A stretch of 14,366 nt of DNA from Bacteroidia bacterium (GCA_025996895.1 BNTW01000066.1:1-14366); one strand, 5' to 3'; positions 6,617 through 13,990 are shown, counted from the first letter of the stretch. Numbers and translations are program-made. Notes: generated by a model not told the origin, from the sequence alone.

Positions 6617-8107
6617 ATGAACAAAACAATTTCCATTTTTCTGCTGTTTATGGGGCTATGTCTGTTTTATGCCTGTAGCGATGGTTTTGACGATTATTCC
6701 AGCAATACGGGCGACCAGTTGGCATTTTCGACCGATACTGTCGTGTTCGATACGATTATTTCAACCGTCAATACACCCTTTCAGGTTTTTAAGATATATA
6801 ATCCGAATAGTAAACCGTTGTTGATTGAATCGGTTTATTTGGAAAACGGCGAGCAGAGTGGTTTCAAAATCAATGTTGATGGACGGGCGGGTGCGTCTTT
6901 CAAAGACGTCGAAATTCGCGCGAATGACAGCCTGTTTGTGTTTGTCGATGCCAAACCGGCGGAAACCGGACGGAACGAGCCGGTGTTGTATTCCGACCAC
7001 ATTGTTTTCGTTACGAACGGCGTACAACAAAAAGTGGTTTTGCGGGCTTCCGCGCAAGATGCGTTTATCTGGAAAGGCCGGACGATTACTTCTAATACAG
7101 CGTTGAGCAACGAAAAGCCATACGTCATTTATGACAGTCTGGTGGTTGATGAAGGCGTTACGCTGCAAATCAAGGAAGGAACGACTTTTTATATGCACAA
7201 CGCCGCTGATATTATCGTTCGCGGTACGCTGAAAATAAAAGGCACGTTGGAAAAACCGGTGGTTATCAGGGGCGACCGCTTCGATTATCTGGTGGATATT
7301 CCTTACGACCGCGTGCCCGGCCAGTGGGGCGGTATCCGGCTCGAAGCCAACAGTTTCAATAATGAAATTGATTATGCGCAAATCCGCAACGGCATGTATG
7401 GTCTCGATATCAAACCTTCCGCACTTTTGCACTCCAAAATTATACTGACCAACACGGTGTTGACCAATTTCAAAGGTATTTTAATCCGGGCGGTGAATTG
7501 CATGATGGACGCGGAAAATTGCGAGTTTTCCAATTCCAAAGGCGCATTGCTTGATTTGACCGGCGGCATGTATTTTTTTGTGCATTGCACGATGGCCAAT
7601 TATTATTTCAGCAGTACCGAAGCCGGCTGGGGAAATTCGGACAACGAAACCATCCACCTTCGAAGCACCTACATCGTTAATGAGCAGACCGGCGAAAAAA
7701 TCGATTATCCGATTTATCAGGCCAATTTTGGCAATAATATTATTTGGGGACCGAAAAAAACATCGGATATATCCATTGAAAATAAAAACGTAGAAAAAGA
7801 CGGTTTTTGGAATGTACATTATTTCGTAAATTGTGTCATTCCGAATAAAGACGCTAAGAATGATGATCCAAATAGTCAAGATACTATCCCTACAGTAGTT
7901 GATTGTCTGATTGCCGTTGATCCGAAATTTGCCAATGTGGATAAAGACGGCACACTTTTCTACGATTTTCGTTTGGATTCGATTTCGCCAGCGCGCGACA
8001 CCGCCAGTGTAGCCATTGCGCGGGATTTTCCGTACGATATGAAAGGAATCAGCCGTTTTCGGGACGACGGACCGGATATGGGAGCGTATGAATATGTTAA
8101 ACCTTAA
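6617..8107 (+). CDS. Surface lipoprotein with right-handed parallel beta-helix
   Basis: The 496-residue protein starts with a lipoprotein signal peptide whose lipobox LFYAC puts the lipidated Cys at residue 20. The residues after it (SDGFDD) are acidic, which in Bacteroidota is the kind of signal that sends lipoproteins to the outer surface. Residues ~35-150 look like an ASPM/Hydin-type Ig-like domain (STVNTPFQVFKIYNPNSKPLLIESV…NDSLFVFVDA). From ~160 there are repeated beta-helix turns (GVTLQIKEGTTF, GTLKIKGTLEKPVVIRG, WGGIRLEA, CEFSNSKGALLDL). The end SISPARDTA…DDGPDMGAYEY is a hallmark closing motif of parallel beta-helix proteins, often carbohydrate-related. No catalytic residues can be assigned. 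The EEP gene starts 3 nt after its stop, so the two form an operon. It could be an adhesin, a glycan-binding protein or a lyase-like protein. Confidence 0.85.
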   Translation: MNKTISIFLLFMGLCLFYACSDGFDDYSSNTGDQLAFSTDTVVFDTIISTVNTPFQVFKIYNPNSKPLLIESVYLENGEQSGFKINVDGRAGASFKDVEIRANDSLFVFVDAKPAETGRNEPVLYSDHIVFVTNGVQQKVVLRASAQDAFIWKGRTITSNTALSNEKPYVIYDSLVVDEGVTLQIKEGTTFYMHNAADIIVRGTLKIKGTLEKPVVIRGDRFDYLVDIPYDRVPGQWGGIRLEANSFNNEIDYAQIRNGMYGLDIKPSALLHSKIILTNTVLTNFKGILIRAVNCMMDAENCEFSNSKGALLDLTGGMYFFVHCTMANYYFSSTEAGWGNSDNETIHLRSTYIVNEQTGEKIDYPIYQANFGNNIIWGPKKTSDISIENKNVEKDGFWNVHYFVNCVIPNKDAKNDDPNSQDTIPTVVDCLIAVDPKFANVDKDGTLFYDFRLDSISPARDTASVAIARDFPYDMKGISRFRDDGPDMGAYEYVKP

Positions 8108-8110
8108 ACG

Positions 8111-9151
8111 ATGAAACAATTGAAGCCGGGCCTTATGATGTTTTTTCTGTTGTGTGCGTTGTCCGTTTCAGCGCAGAAAAACACGTTCCGCGTAATGTTC
8201 TACAATGTGGAAAATCTGTTTGATACGGAACACGAGCCGAACAAGCAAGATGTGGAATTTACGCCCGAAGGCAACAAGCATTGGAACAAACACAAGTATT
8301 ACGACAAATTAGAAAATATTGCGAAAGTGATTACGGCAGTCGGCGAGTGGGATACGCCGGTGCTGGTTGGCTTGAGCGAAGTGGAAAACAATAAAGTGCT
8401 GAAGGATTTAACCCAATCGTCGCCCTTGCGGAAAATGCAATACCGCTATGTGCTGACCGAATCGCGCGACCCGCGTGGGATTGACGTTGCATTGCTCTAT
8501 CAGCGCGACCGTTTTAAATATCTTTCGCACGACTGTATCCGCATTAAATTTCCGGGACATTCCAAAAAGCGAACGCGCGACCTTTTGCATGTAACCGGTC
8601 AAATCAGCACCGGCGATACGCTCGACGTTTTTGTCGTACATTTTCCTTCGCGCCGAGCTGGACAGCAGGAAAGCGAGCCGGACAGGCTGCATGTTGCTTC
8701 CGTTCTTCGGGCAAAAACCGACAGTCTTGCCCGCGTGCGCACGAAAGCCAATCTAATTATCATGGGCGATTTCAACGACGAGCCTTCCGATAGAAGCATT
8801 TCGCAAGTTTTAAATACCAAAGCCCCGATGTATTCCGAGCAGCCGATGGATTTGTTCAATCTGTTTCTTTCGATTGAAAAGAACAGTCCGATAGGCACTT
8901 ACAAATATCGTAATCAGTGGAATTTTTTAGACCAAATCATTGTTTCCGGCAATTTGTTAAATTCCAATTCCGCTTTTCAGGTGTTGCCCGAAACTGCACG
9001 GATTTTTCAGGCCGATTTTCTGCTGGTCAAAGACAAATCGAATGGTGGCCGGCGACCGAAAAAAACCTTTAACGGACGGAATTACGAAGGCGGATACAGC
9101 GACCATTTGCCGGTTTTTGTCGATTTTCAGGTGAAAACGATTAAGAAATAG
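8111..9151 (+). CDS. Secreted endonuclease/exonuclease/phosphatase (EEP) family protein
   Basis: The 346-residue protein has an N-terminal signal peptide ending near SVSAQ (21-22), so it acts outside the cytoplasm. The EEP (DNase I-like) core is complete: N32 (FYNVENLF), the metal ligand E90 (LSEVEN), D125 (DPRGIDVALLY), H177 (VVHFPSR), D220 and N222 (MGDFNDEP), and the final D331-H332 pair (YSDHLPVF). This family uses a divalent metal and the His/Asp pair to hydrolyse phosphodiesters or phosphomonoesters. Whether the substrate is DNA, RNA, phospholipid or sugar phosphate cannot be decided. The gene is translationally close to the beta-helix lipoprotein upstream (3-nt gap). Its stop overlaps the stop of the convergent rRNA methyltransferase gene by 11 bp. 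Confidence 0.9.
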   Translation: MKQLKPGLMMFFLLCALSVSAQKNTFRVMFYNVENLFDTEHEPNKQDVEFTPEGNKHWNKHKYYDKLENIAKVITAVGEWDTPVLVGLSEVENNKVLKDLTQSSPLRKMQYRYVLTESRDPRGIDVALLYQRDRFKYLSHDCIRIKFPGHSKKRTRDLLHVTGQISTGDTLDVFVVHFPSRRAGQQESEPDRLHVASVLRAKTDSLARVRTKANLIIMGDFNDEPSDRSISQVLNTKAPMYSEQPMDLFNLFLSIEKNSPIGTYKYRNQWNFLDQIIVSGNLLNSNSAFQVLPETARIFQADFLLVKDKSNGGRRPKKTFNGRNYEGGYSDHLPVFVDFQVKTIKK

Positions 9152-10469
9152 CCATGCGTATCCGCCACTCCTGCGGATAGAGATTGTTCGACCGGTTGCC
9201 GATATTCTTAATAAATCCTAACGGAATATTTCTATAAGTAACTAATACATAACTTTTTGAAAATTCGGAAGGAAGCGGTGGAATGGTTTCTTTCCGAAGA
9301 TAAAGCAACGCCGCCGGTTTATCTAATTCCCATTTCGGAAAAGCACCGGGCGAAAGTGCGACAGACATCGCCAACGCATGGTCGGGAATAAAATCTTTGC
9401 CCTTCCATTCGCCCAAACGTACACCGGCGGAAAGAATTTTGAAACGGTCTTTCAAAAAAAGATAATCCGGCTCAAGAGTCGACGGAAATGCAGAAAAAAC
9501 GTTTTTATCTGCGAAAAAAGAAAAATCGTCGGCATTTACAAGCAGTTGCTTGATTTCCTGCGGAATTTTAACGGTCTGTTTATTAGTCGGTTGTCTTTTT
9601 TTTGTCCGGTTATTTTCGGTTGAATTTTCCGTTTCGTTTTTCTGCAAAACGGCAATAAAAAATCCTTCGCCTTTGGTGCGATGAGGCAGAAAACGGCGAG
9701 GCTGTTCGATAATTTCCGCACCCAATTCTTCGCAAATCCATTGCAAATTGTCTTCGTTTTCTTCGCGGTTGTAGGTGCAAGTACTGTAAATCAAGATTCC
9801 GCCCGCTTTGAGTGCCGGCCAGCTGTCGGCTAAAATCCGTCGTTGGCGTTCGGCACAAAGCTGTACATTTCTCACAGACCATTCCTGCACGGCATTTGGG
9901 TCTTTGCGGAACATGCCCTCGCCCGAACAGGGAACATCGGTCAGCAAAACATCGAAAAAACCGGGAATTTTTCCGAAATCGGCCGGGTCATTGTTGGTAA
10001 CGATCGTGTGCGGATTTCCCCATTTGGTCAGGTTTTCGGCCAAAATATGTGCCCTCGAACGTATCACTTCGTTGGCGACCAGCAAACTTCCCGCAGGCAA
10101 CGTCGAAATCAACTGTGTAGATTTTCCACCCGGTGCGGCGCACAAATCCAAGGCTTTGACTTTTTCGGAAACCTGTTTTTTCATCACCGTTTCCAGATAC
10201 ATCGACGACGCTTCCTGCACATAATAACAGCCGGCATGAAACAGCGGGTCGAGCGTGAAAACCGGCCGGGCATTGAGATAATACGCATCGGACGCCCAAG
10301 CGACTTTTTCGGCAGGCGCAAGCGATGTCAAACACGCTTCCGGCAAGGGTTTCGCCGGATTTAACCGAATGCTCGTCGGGATTTCCTCGCTCAAAGCCTG
10401 TTCAAATGCGCCCCAATCGTCGCCCAGCAACGCACGAGTACGGAAAATAAAATCAGCCGGTAATTCCAT
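9141..10469 (-). CDS. RsmF/NOP2-like rRNA (cytosine-C5)-methyltransferase
   Basis: The protein has 442 residues from the chosen start at MELPADF. It is a class I SAM-dependent m5C RNA methyltransferase of the NOL1/NOP2/Sun family. The SAM-binding motif I is DLCAAPGGKST (~108-118), motif IV is TDVPCSGEGMFRKD (C181), and motif VI is YSTCTYNREENE with the catalytic nucleophile C231. The N-terminal part (SIRLNP) and C-terminal PUA-like part (SKSYVLVTYRNIPLGFIKN…WRIRM) match RsmF, which makes m5C1407 in 16S rRNA in E. coli (479 aa); the target position here is inferred. A longer frame opens at 10526, but that ATG would lie upstream of the transcription start set by the -7 box at 10516-10523, so 10469 is preferred. 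It is divergent from the RsmI-like gene and convergent with the EEP gene. Confidence 0.9.
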   Translation of the reverse strand: MELPADFIFRTRALLGDDWGAFEQALSEEIPTSIRLNPAKPLPEACLTSLAPAEKVAWASDAYYLNARPVFTLDPLFHAGCYYVQEASSMYLETVMKKQVSEKVKALDLCAAPGGKSTQLISTLPAGSLLVANEVIRSRAHILAENLTKWGNPHTIVTNNDPADFGKIPGFFDVLLTDVPCSGEGMFRKDPNAVQEWSVRNVQLCAERQRRILADSWPALKAGGILIYSTCTYNREENEDNLQWICEELGAEIIEQPRRFLPHRTKGEGFFIAVLQKNETENSTENNRTKKRQPTNKQTVKIPQEIKQLLVNADDFSFFADKNVFSAFPSTLEPDYLFLKDRFKILSAGVRLGEWKGKDFIPDHALAMSVALSPGAFPKWELDKPAALLYLRKETIPPLPSEFSKSYVLVTYRNIPLGFIKNIGNRSNNLYPQEWRIRMAIS

Positions 10470-10478
10470 TTTTTTCAC

Positions 10479-10486
10479 TATCTTTG
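10479..10486 (+). promoter_or_regulatory. -7 box (TATCTTTG) for the RsmI-like gene
   Basis: An exact TAnnTTTG match lies 62 nt upstream of the ATG at 10549. No TTG occurs at the expected -33 spacing. A weaker alternative is TTTG at 10503-10506 with TATATTTA at 10528-10535 (21-bp spacing), which would leave a leader of only a few nucleotides. Confidence 0.5.
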
Positions 10487-10515
10487 CTCCTGTTGTTTCT
10501 TGTTTGATGGTACAA

Positions 10516-10523
10516 CAAAGATA
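10516..10523 (-). promoter_or_regulatory. -7 box (TATCTTTG) for the RsmF-like gene
   Basis: An exact match on the minus strand, 46 nt upstream of the ATG at 10469. It decides the start codon, since the upstream in-frame ATG at 10526 would not be on the transcript. The -33 region is only T-rich. Confidence 0.6.
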
Positions 10524-10548
10524 CAACTATATTTATAGAGATGAAAAT

Positions 10549-11253
10549 ATGTCTGCTTCACTTTTTCTTATTCCGGTTACACTTGGCGATACGGCAGTGT
10601 CGAAAGTGCTTCCTGCCCACAATCAGGAAATCATTTTGTCGCTTCGCTATTTTATCGTGGAAAATGTCCGCACCGCACGCCGTTTTCTCAAACAGGCCGT
10701 TCCTGAAATTCGTATCGAGGATTTGACGTTTTTCACTTTAAATCAACATACGTCGAAAGAGGAAGTTTCGAGTTTTTTAAATCCGATAAACGAAGGACAT
10801 TCGATGGGTATTCTCTCTGAGTGCGGTTGTCCGGCGATTGCCGACCCGGGTGCGGACGTGGTAGCCATTGCTCAGCAAAAAAATATTAAAGTGGTGCCGC
10901 TGGTCGGGCCATCGTCTATTTTGTTAGCACTGATGGCTTCGGGTTTCAATGGGCAAAGTTTTGCGTTTTTGGGTTATCTGCCGATTGATAACGACCAGCG
11001 CATTCAGGCCTTGAAAGCATTGGAACAGCGTATTTATACGCACCACCAAACGCAACTGTTTATCGAAACGCCTTACCGCAACGACCGAATGTTGCAGGAT
11101 ATTTTGAAAACTTGCAAGCCTTCGACGAAATTGTGTATTGCTGCCGACATTACGCTCGATACCGAATTTATTCGCACGCAGACGGTGGCCGAATGGAAAA
11201 AGCAACTGCCCGGTTTGGCGAAACGCCCCTGTATCTTTGCGTTATACAAATGA
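10549..11253 (+). CDS. RsmI-like 16S rRNA 2'-O-methyltransferase (tetrapyrrole methylase fold), short form
   Basis: The 234-residue protein starts at MSASLFLIPVTLGD. It belongs to the tetrapyrrole-methylase superfamily branch that contains RsmI, which methylates the ribose of 16S C1402 at the decoding centre. Diagnostic segments are ECGCPAIADPGADVVAIAQ (~88-106), VPLVGPSSILLALMASGFNGQ and AFLGYLP (~116-146), and FIETPYRNDRML. E. coli RsmI is ~286 aa; this short version lacks much of the N-terminal GTLYVVATPIGNL region and the C-terminal extension, as is usual for the Bacteroidota paralogue group. Substrate identity is therefore inferred. An in-frame ATG at 10369 exists, but the 60 extra residues would lie antisense to the RsmF coding start and have no conserved character. 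Its 3' end overlaps the convergent tcdA stop by 12 bp. Confidence 0.85.
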   Translation: MSASLFLIPVTLGDTAVSKVLPAHNQEIILSLRYFIVENVRTARRFLKQAVPEIRIEDLTFFTLNQHTSKEEVSSFLNPINEGHSMGILSECGCPAIADPGADVVAIAQQKNIKVVPLVGPSSILLALMASGFNGQSFAFLGYLPIDNDQRIQALKALEQRIYTHHQTQLFIETPYRNDRMLQDILKTCKPSTKLCIAADITLDTEFIRTQTVAEWKKQLPGLAKRPCIFALYK

Positions 11254-12045
11254 TTTGTACAAATCCTGAATAACCAATCCGGCCAACGTAAAGCCGAAAA
11301 TCGCCGTCGTATGTGCGAGCGTACCGTTGATTTGGGCTTTCAGACTGCACCATTCGTGATTGACTAAATTCGGGTCGCCCGGACCGGTTTGCGCTTTGGG
11401 ACAAAGGCATTTTTCCGTTCCGCACGAGGCGTTTTTCCCTCGATTTTCCAGCACTTCGTCGCTGAAAACACAAAGGAATTTTTTCGCAGGCAACCCGGAT
11501 TTTTTCAATTTTTTTCGTAGAGCTGCGCCCAGCGGACATCCCTGCACTTTCCAAAATTCGGCTACCTTAATTTTGGTGGAATCCATTTTGAGAGCCGCGC
11601 CCATCGACGAGAAAAAGACCGCCGGCATTCGCGTAGCGGTTTGAATTAAATACATTTTGTTTTCCAAGCTGTCAATAGCATCAATAATATAATCGTATAG
11701 GTCTAATTGGAAGAAATCGCTGTTTTCTTTGTTATAAATGGTTTGAAGAGCTTGAATTTCAGCAGTAGGATTGATGGCTAATAACCGGTTTTTCAACACT
11801 TCCACTTTCACCTGTCCAACGGTTTGTGCCGTTGCTTGCAACTGCCGGTTGATGTTGGTTACGCAAATCCGGTCGGAATCCACGATAGTCAAATGCCGGA
11901 TGCCCGAACGTACCAGACTTTCGGCACACCAACTGCCGACACCGCCCACGCCGAACAAAATGACGCGTGTGTCCGCGATTTTTTTCATCATTTCGTTGCC
12001 GAGCAGCAATTCCGTCCGCTGAAATATCCCTTTTTCTATTCCCAT
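11242..12045 (-). CDS. tcdA: tRNA threonylcarbamoyladenosine dehydratase (TcdA/CsdL)
   Basis: The 267-residue E1-like (ThiF/MoeB fold) enzyme performs the ATP-dependent cyclisation of t6A37 to ct6A37 in tRNAs. It begins with ERTELLLG-like text (FQRTELLLGNEMMKKI). The nucleotide-binding loop FGVGGVGSWCAESL (31-44), the acidic strand IVDSDRICVTNINRQ (54-68, with the NxNRQ motif) and IDAIDSLENK (121-130) follow. The C-terminal QINGTLAHTTAIFGFTLAGLVIQ fits the family. An atypical Cys set (C208, C213, C215, C233) lies between the two halves. A frame extending to 12186 is rejected: the start at 12045 sits 17 nt downstream of a TATCTTTG box, and the extra residues cross the amtB terminator. It is convergent with the RsmI-like gene. 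Confidence 0.92.
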   Translation of the reverse strand: MGIEKGIFQRTELLLGNEMMKKIADTRVILFGVGGVGSWCAESLVRSGIRHLTIVDSDRICVTNINRQLQATAQTVGQVKVEVLKNRLLAINPTAEIQALQTIYNKENSDFFQLDLYDYIIDAIDSLENKMYLIQTATRMPAVFFSSMGAALKMDSTKIKVAEFWKVQGCPLGAALRKKLKKSGLPAKKFLCVFSDEVLENRGKNASCGTEKCLCPKAQTGPGDPNLVNHEWCSLKAQINGTLAHTTAIFGFTLAGLVIQDLYKSFV

Positions 12046-12061
12046 TTTCAAAAAATAAGTG

Positions 12062-12088
12062 CAAAGATATAAAAAAAATGAGTTGCAA
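12062..12088 (-). promoter_or_regulatory. Promoter of tcdA, embedded in the amtB terminator
   Basis: The minus strand has TATCTTTG at 12069-12062 and TTG at 12088-12086, with a shorter-than-usual 16-bp spacer. The spacer contains the T tract of the amtB terminator, and the TTG is part of the hairpin arm. Confidence 0.6.
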
Positions 12089-12107
12089 GCACAGGCCTGC
12101 AACTCAT
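12071..12107 (-). terminator. Rho-independent terminator of glnK-amtB
   Basis: A 13-bp stem (12078-12090 with 12095-12107, one G-U pair) with a CTGT tetraloop is followed on the minus strand by seven or more T residues. It lies 27 nt beyond the amtB stop codon. Confidence 0.92.
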
Positions 12108-12133
12108 GGGAAAAGTGTTTGATAATGTTGTGA

Positions 12134-13462
12134 TTATTCGCCTTCGCTATACGCGATTTCGCCGTGTTGCGAAATATCCAAACCAATCGATTCGTCTTTT
12201 TCCGAAACGCGCACGCCTACTAATTTATCCGTTATTTTGAAAATAATAAACGTCATTACGGCAGAAAATACAATGGCAGCGATATTTACAATCACCTGCA
12301 CACCCAATTGATGCCAATCGCCATACAATGCACCCTGTACGCCACCTTCGCCGGTAATAAACTGTGTAGCAAATACACCGGTCAAAATCGCACCGACAAA
12401 ACCGCCGACACCATGCACGCCGAAAGCGTCTAACGAATCGTCGTATTTCATTTTGGGTTTAATATAAGCAACGAAGAAATAACAAACACAACTGGCCACC
12501 AAGCCGATAAACAGTGAGCCCATTGCGTCGGCCGTTCCCGCTGCCGGTGTGATAGCCACCAAACCGGCCACTGCACCGGTACAAATACCGATTACGGTCG
12601 GTTTTTTATTGATAATCCATTCCAATACCATCCAGGTGGTAGCCGCAACTGCCGTAGCTAAAGTGGTTACCAAGAAGGCGTTAGCCGCCAATCCGTCCGC
12701 GCCTAATCCGCTTCCGGCGTTGAAACCAAACCAACCCAGCCACAAGAGAGCCGTACCCAAAACGACAAACGGAACATTGTGCGGAACAATCGGGTTAGAG
12801 CCGTAGCCCCGACGGCGTCCCAACAGCAAGGCCATCACCAATGCGGAAATACCGGCATTGATATGCACAACCGTACCACCGGCAAAGTCGATAGCACCCA
12901 TTTCCTGCATCCAGCCGCCGCCCCACACCCAGTGAGCCATTGGATTATAAACCAAAAGCGACCATAAAATGGAAAATACAAGGAATCCCGAAAATTTAAT
13001 GCGTTCGGCAAATGCACCCACAATCAACGCGGGTGTAATCACGGCAAATTTACATTGAAACAACACAAACAACAGTTCCGGGATATTGCCCGACGTCAAT
13101 GTATCCAATTGGATGCCGTGCAGGAAAAATTTGTCGAAACCGCCGATAAAACCGCCCAGCCACGTTTCCGAAAAACTTGTTCCGAAAACCGCCGTATAAC
13201 CATAAACAATCCATTCAATCGTGATAACTGCCGTCAGGACAACGCATTGCATCATAATGCTTAACACGTTTTTGCGCCGTACCAAACCGCCGTAAAAGAA
13301 CGCCAACCCCGGAATGGTCATCAACATAACCAACATGGTAGCTGCCAAAATCCACGCGGTGTTGCCCGAATCAAGTGTAGGAACTTCCGCTGCTGCTTCC
13401 TGTGCCATCATCCACACCGGACAGGAAAATAATAAACCGACTAATGCTATTAACTTTTTCAT
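12134..13462 (-). CDS. amtB: Ammonium transporter (Amt family)
   Basis: The 442-residue polytopic inner-membrane protein conducts ammonium/ammonia. A cleavable signal-like N-terminus (KKLIALVGLLFSCPVWMMAQ) precedes the 11-helix core. Family features are GLAFFYGGLVRRKN (52-65), PALIVGAFAERIKF (144-157), NPMAHWVWGGGW (173-184), and the conserved twin histidines of the pore, H200 (GGTVVHINAG) and H350 (DAFGVHGVGG). FGFNAGSGL is also conserved. The cytoplasmic tail VGVRVSEKDESIGLDISQHGEIAYS is the region that contacts PII proteins. The glnK-type PII gene sits 51 bp upstream on the same strand, the usual pairing in which PII plugs the transporter when nitrogen is ample. The unit ends at a strong terminator. 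Confidence 0.97.
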   Translation of the reverse strand: MKKLIALVGLLFSCPVWMMAQEAAAEVPTLDSGNTAWILAATMLVMLMTIPGLAFFYGGLVRRKNVLSIMMQCVVLTAVITIEWIVYGYTAVFGTSFSETWLGGFIGGFDKFFLHGIQLDTLTSGNIPELLFVLFQCKFAVITPALIVGAFAERIKFSGFLVFSILWSLLVYNPMAHWVWGGGWMQEMGAIDFAGGTVVHINAGISALVMALLLGRRRGYGSNPIVPHNVPFVVLGTALLWLGWFGFNAGSGLGADGLAANAFLVTTLATAVAATTWMVLEWIINKKPTVIGICTGAVAGLVAITPAAGTADAMGSLFIGLVASCVCYFFVAYIKPKMKYDDSLDAFGVHGVGGFVGAILTGVFATQFITGEGGVQGALYGDWHQLGVQVIVNIAAIVFSAVMTFIIFKITDKLVGVRVSEKDESIGLDISQHGEIAYSEGE

Positions 13463-13513
13463 CTTTTCTAAATTCTAACTTTTTTCAATTAATTTTCCAC
13501 TCTCCATTCTTCA

Positions 13514-13858
13514 CTATTTGTTGTAAAGTGATTCGTCGCCTTTTTCTCCCGTCCGAATACGAATCGATTGGCTGATGTCGGATACAAAAATCCGTCCGTC
13601 TCCACTTTCGCCGGTATAAGCCGCTTTCAAAATAGTTTCCACCGATTTTTCCACATTTTGGTCGCGCACCACAAACGAGAGATAAATCCGGTCGATGGTA
13701 TTCACATCGTAAGAAATGCCCCGAAAAATCAAACCCTGCTTGGCGTCGCCTTGCCCTTTCACGTCCCACCACGACAAGAAATCAATGTCTGCGTCGTGTA
13801 ATGCCTGCCGTACTTCCGTAAATTTGGATTTACGCACAATTGCTTCAATCTTTTTCAT
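13514..13858 (-). CDS. glnK: PII nitrogen-regulatory protein (GlnK/GlnB family)
   Basis: The 114-residue trimer-forming signal protein senses ATP/ADP and 2-oxoglutarate. It aligns end to end with E. coli GlnB: MKKIEAIVRKSKFTEVRQAL, VKGQGDAKQG at the base of the T-loop, ATP-site TGESGDGRIFV (82-92) and IRIRTGEKGDES (99-110). The T-loop appears one residue shorter than in GlnB. The Tyr corresponding to uridylylation site Y51 is kept as Y50 (GISYDV), and Y46 is replaced by F45. Gene order with amtB directly downstream supports the GlnK role of gating the transporter. A -33/-7 promoter ~100 nt upstream drives the pair. Confidence 0.95.
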   Translation of the reverse strand: MKKIEAIVRKSKFTEVRQALHDADIDFLSWWDVKGQGDAKQGLIFRGISYDVNTIDRIYLSFVVRDQNVEKSVETILKAAYTGESGDGRIFVSDISQSIRIRTGEKGDESLYNK

Positions 13859-13960
13859 ACCTTAATTAAATTAAATTACTAAATGAAACCTATATTATAA
13901 TTTTAATATTATTTTGAGAACTAAAACAAATAATACTTTGCATTTAGATTGTTTTCGCTG

Positions 13961-13990
13961 CAAAAGTAAAACATATTGTTCAAACAACAA
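13961..13990 (-). promoter_or_regulatory. -33/-7 promoter for glnK-amtB
   Basis: The minus strand has TTG at 13990-13988, a 19-bp spacer, and TACTTTTG at 13968-13961, matching the Bacteroidota consensus. The predicted leader is ~95 nt. The spacer contains a 12-bp dyad, TTGTT-CA-AACAA (13976-13987), where a regulator could bind. Confidence 0.65.

Noticed and set aside
6761..7432. Long minus-strand frame (223 codons) inside the lipoprotein gene
   Set aside because: Antisense to a well-supported beta-helix lipoprotein; no recognisable family and no promoter.
7481..8119. Minus-strand frame of 212 codons at the lipoprotein 3' end
   Set aside because: Antisense shadow of the lipoprotein gene; composition is unlike a real protein.
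9843..10364. Plus-strand frame of 173 codons inside the RsmF-like gene
   Set aside because: Overlaps the strong SAM-binding and catalytic motifs on the other strand; Arg-rich shadow translation.
10369..10548. N-terminal extension of the RsmI-like gene
   Set aside because: It would lie upstream of the plus-strand -7 box and antisense to the RsmF start; family homology begins at MSASLFLIPV.
12046..12186. N-terminal extension of tcdA
   Set aside because: It runs through the amtB terminator and upstream of the tcdA -7 box; the residues have no family character.
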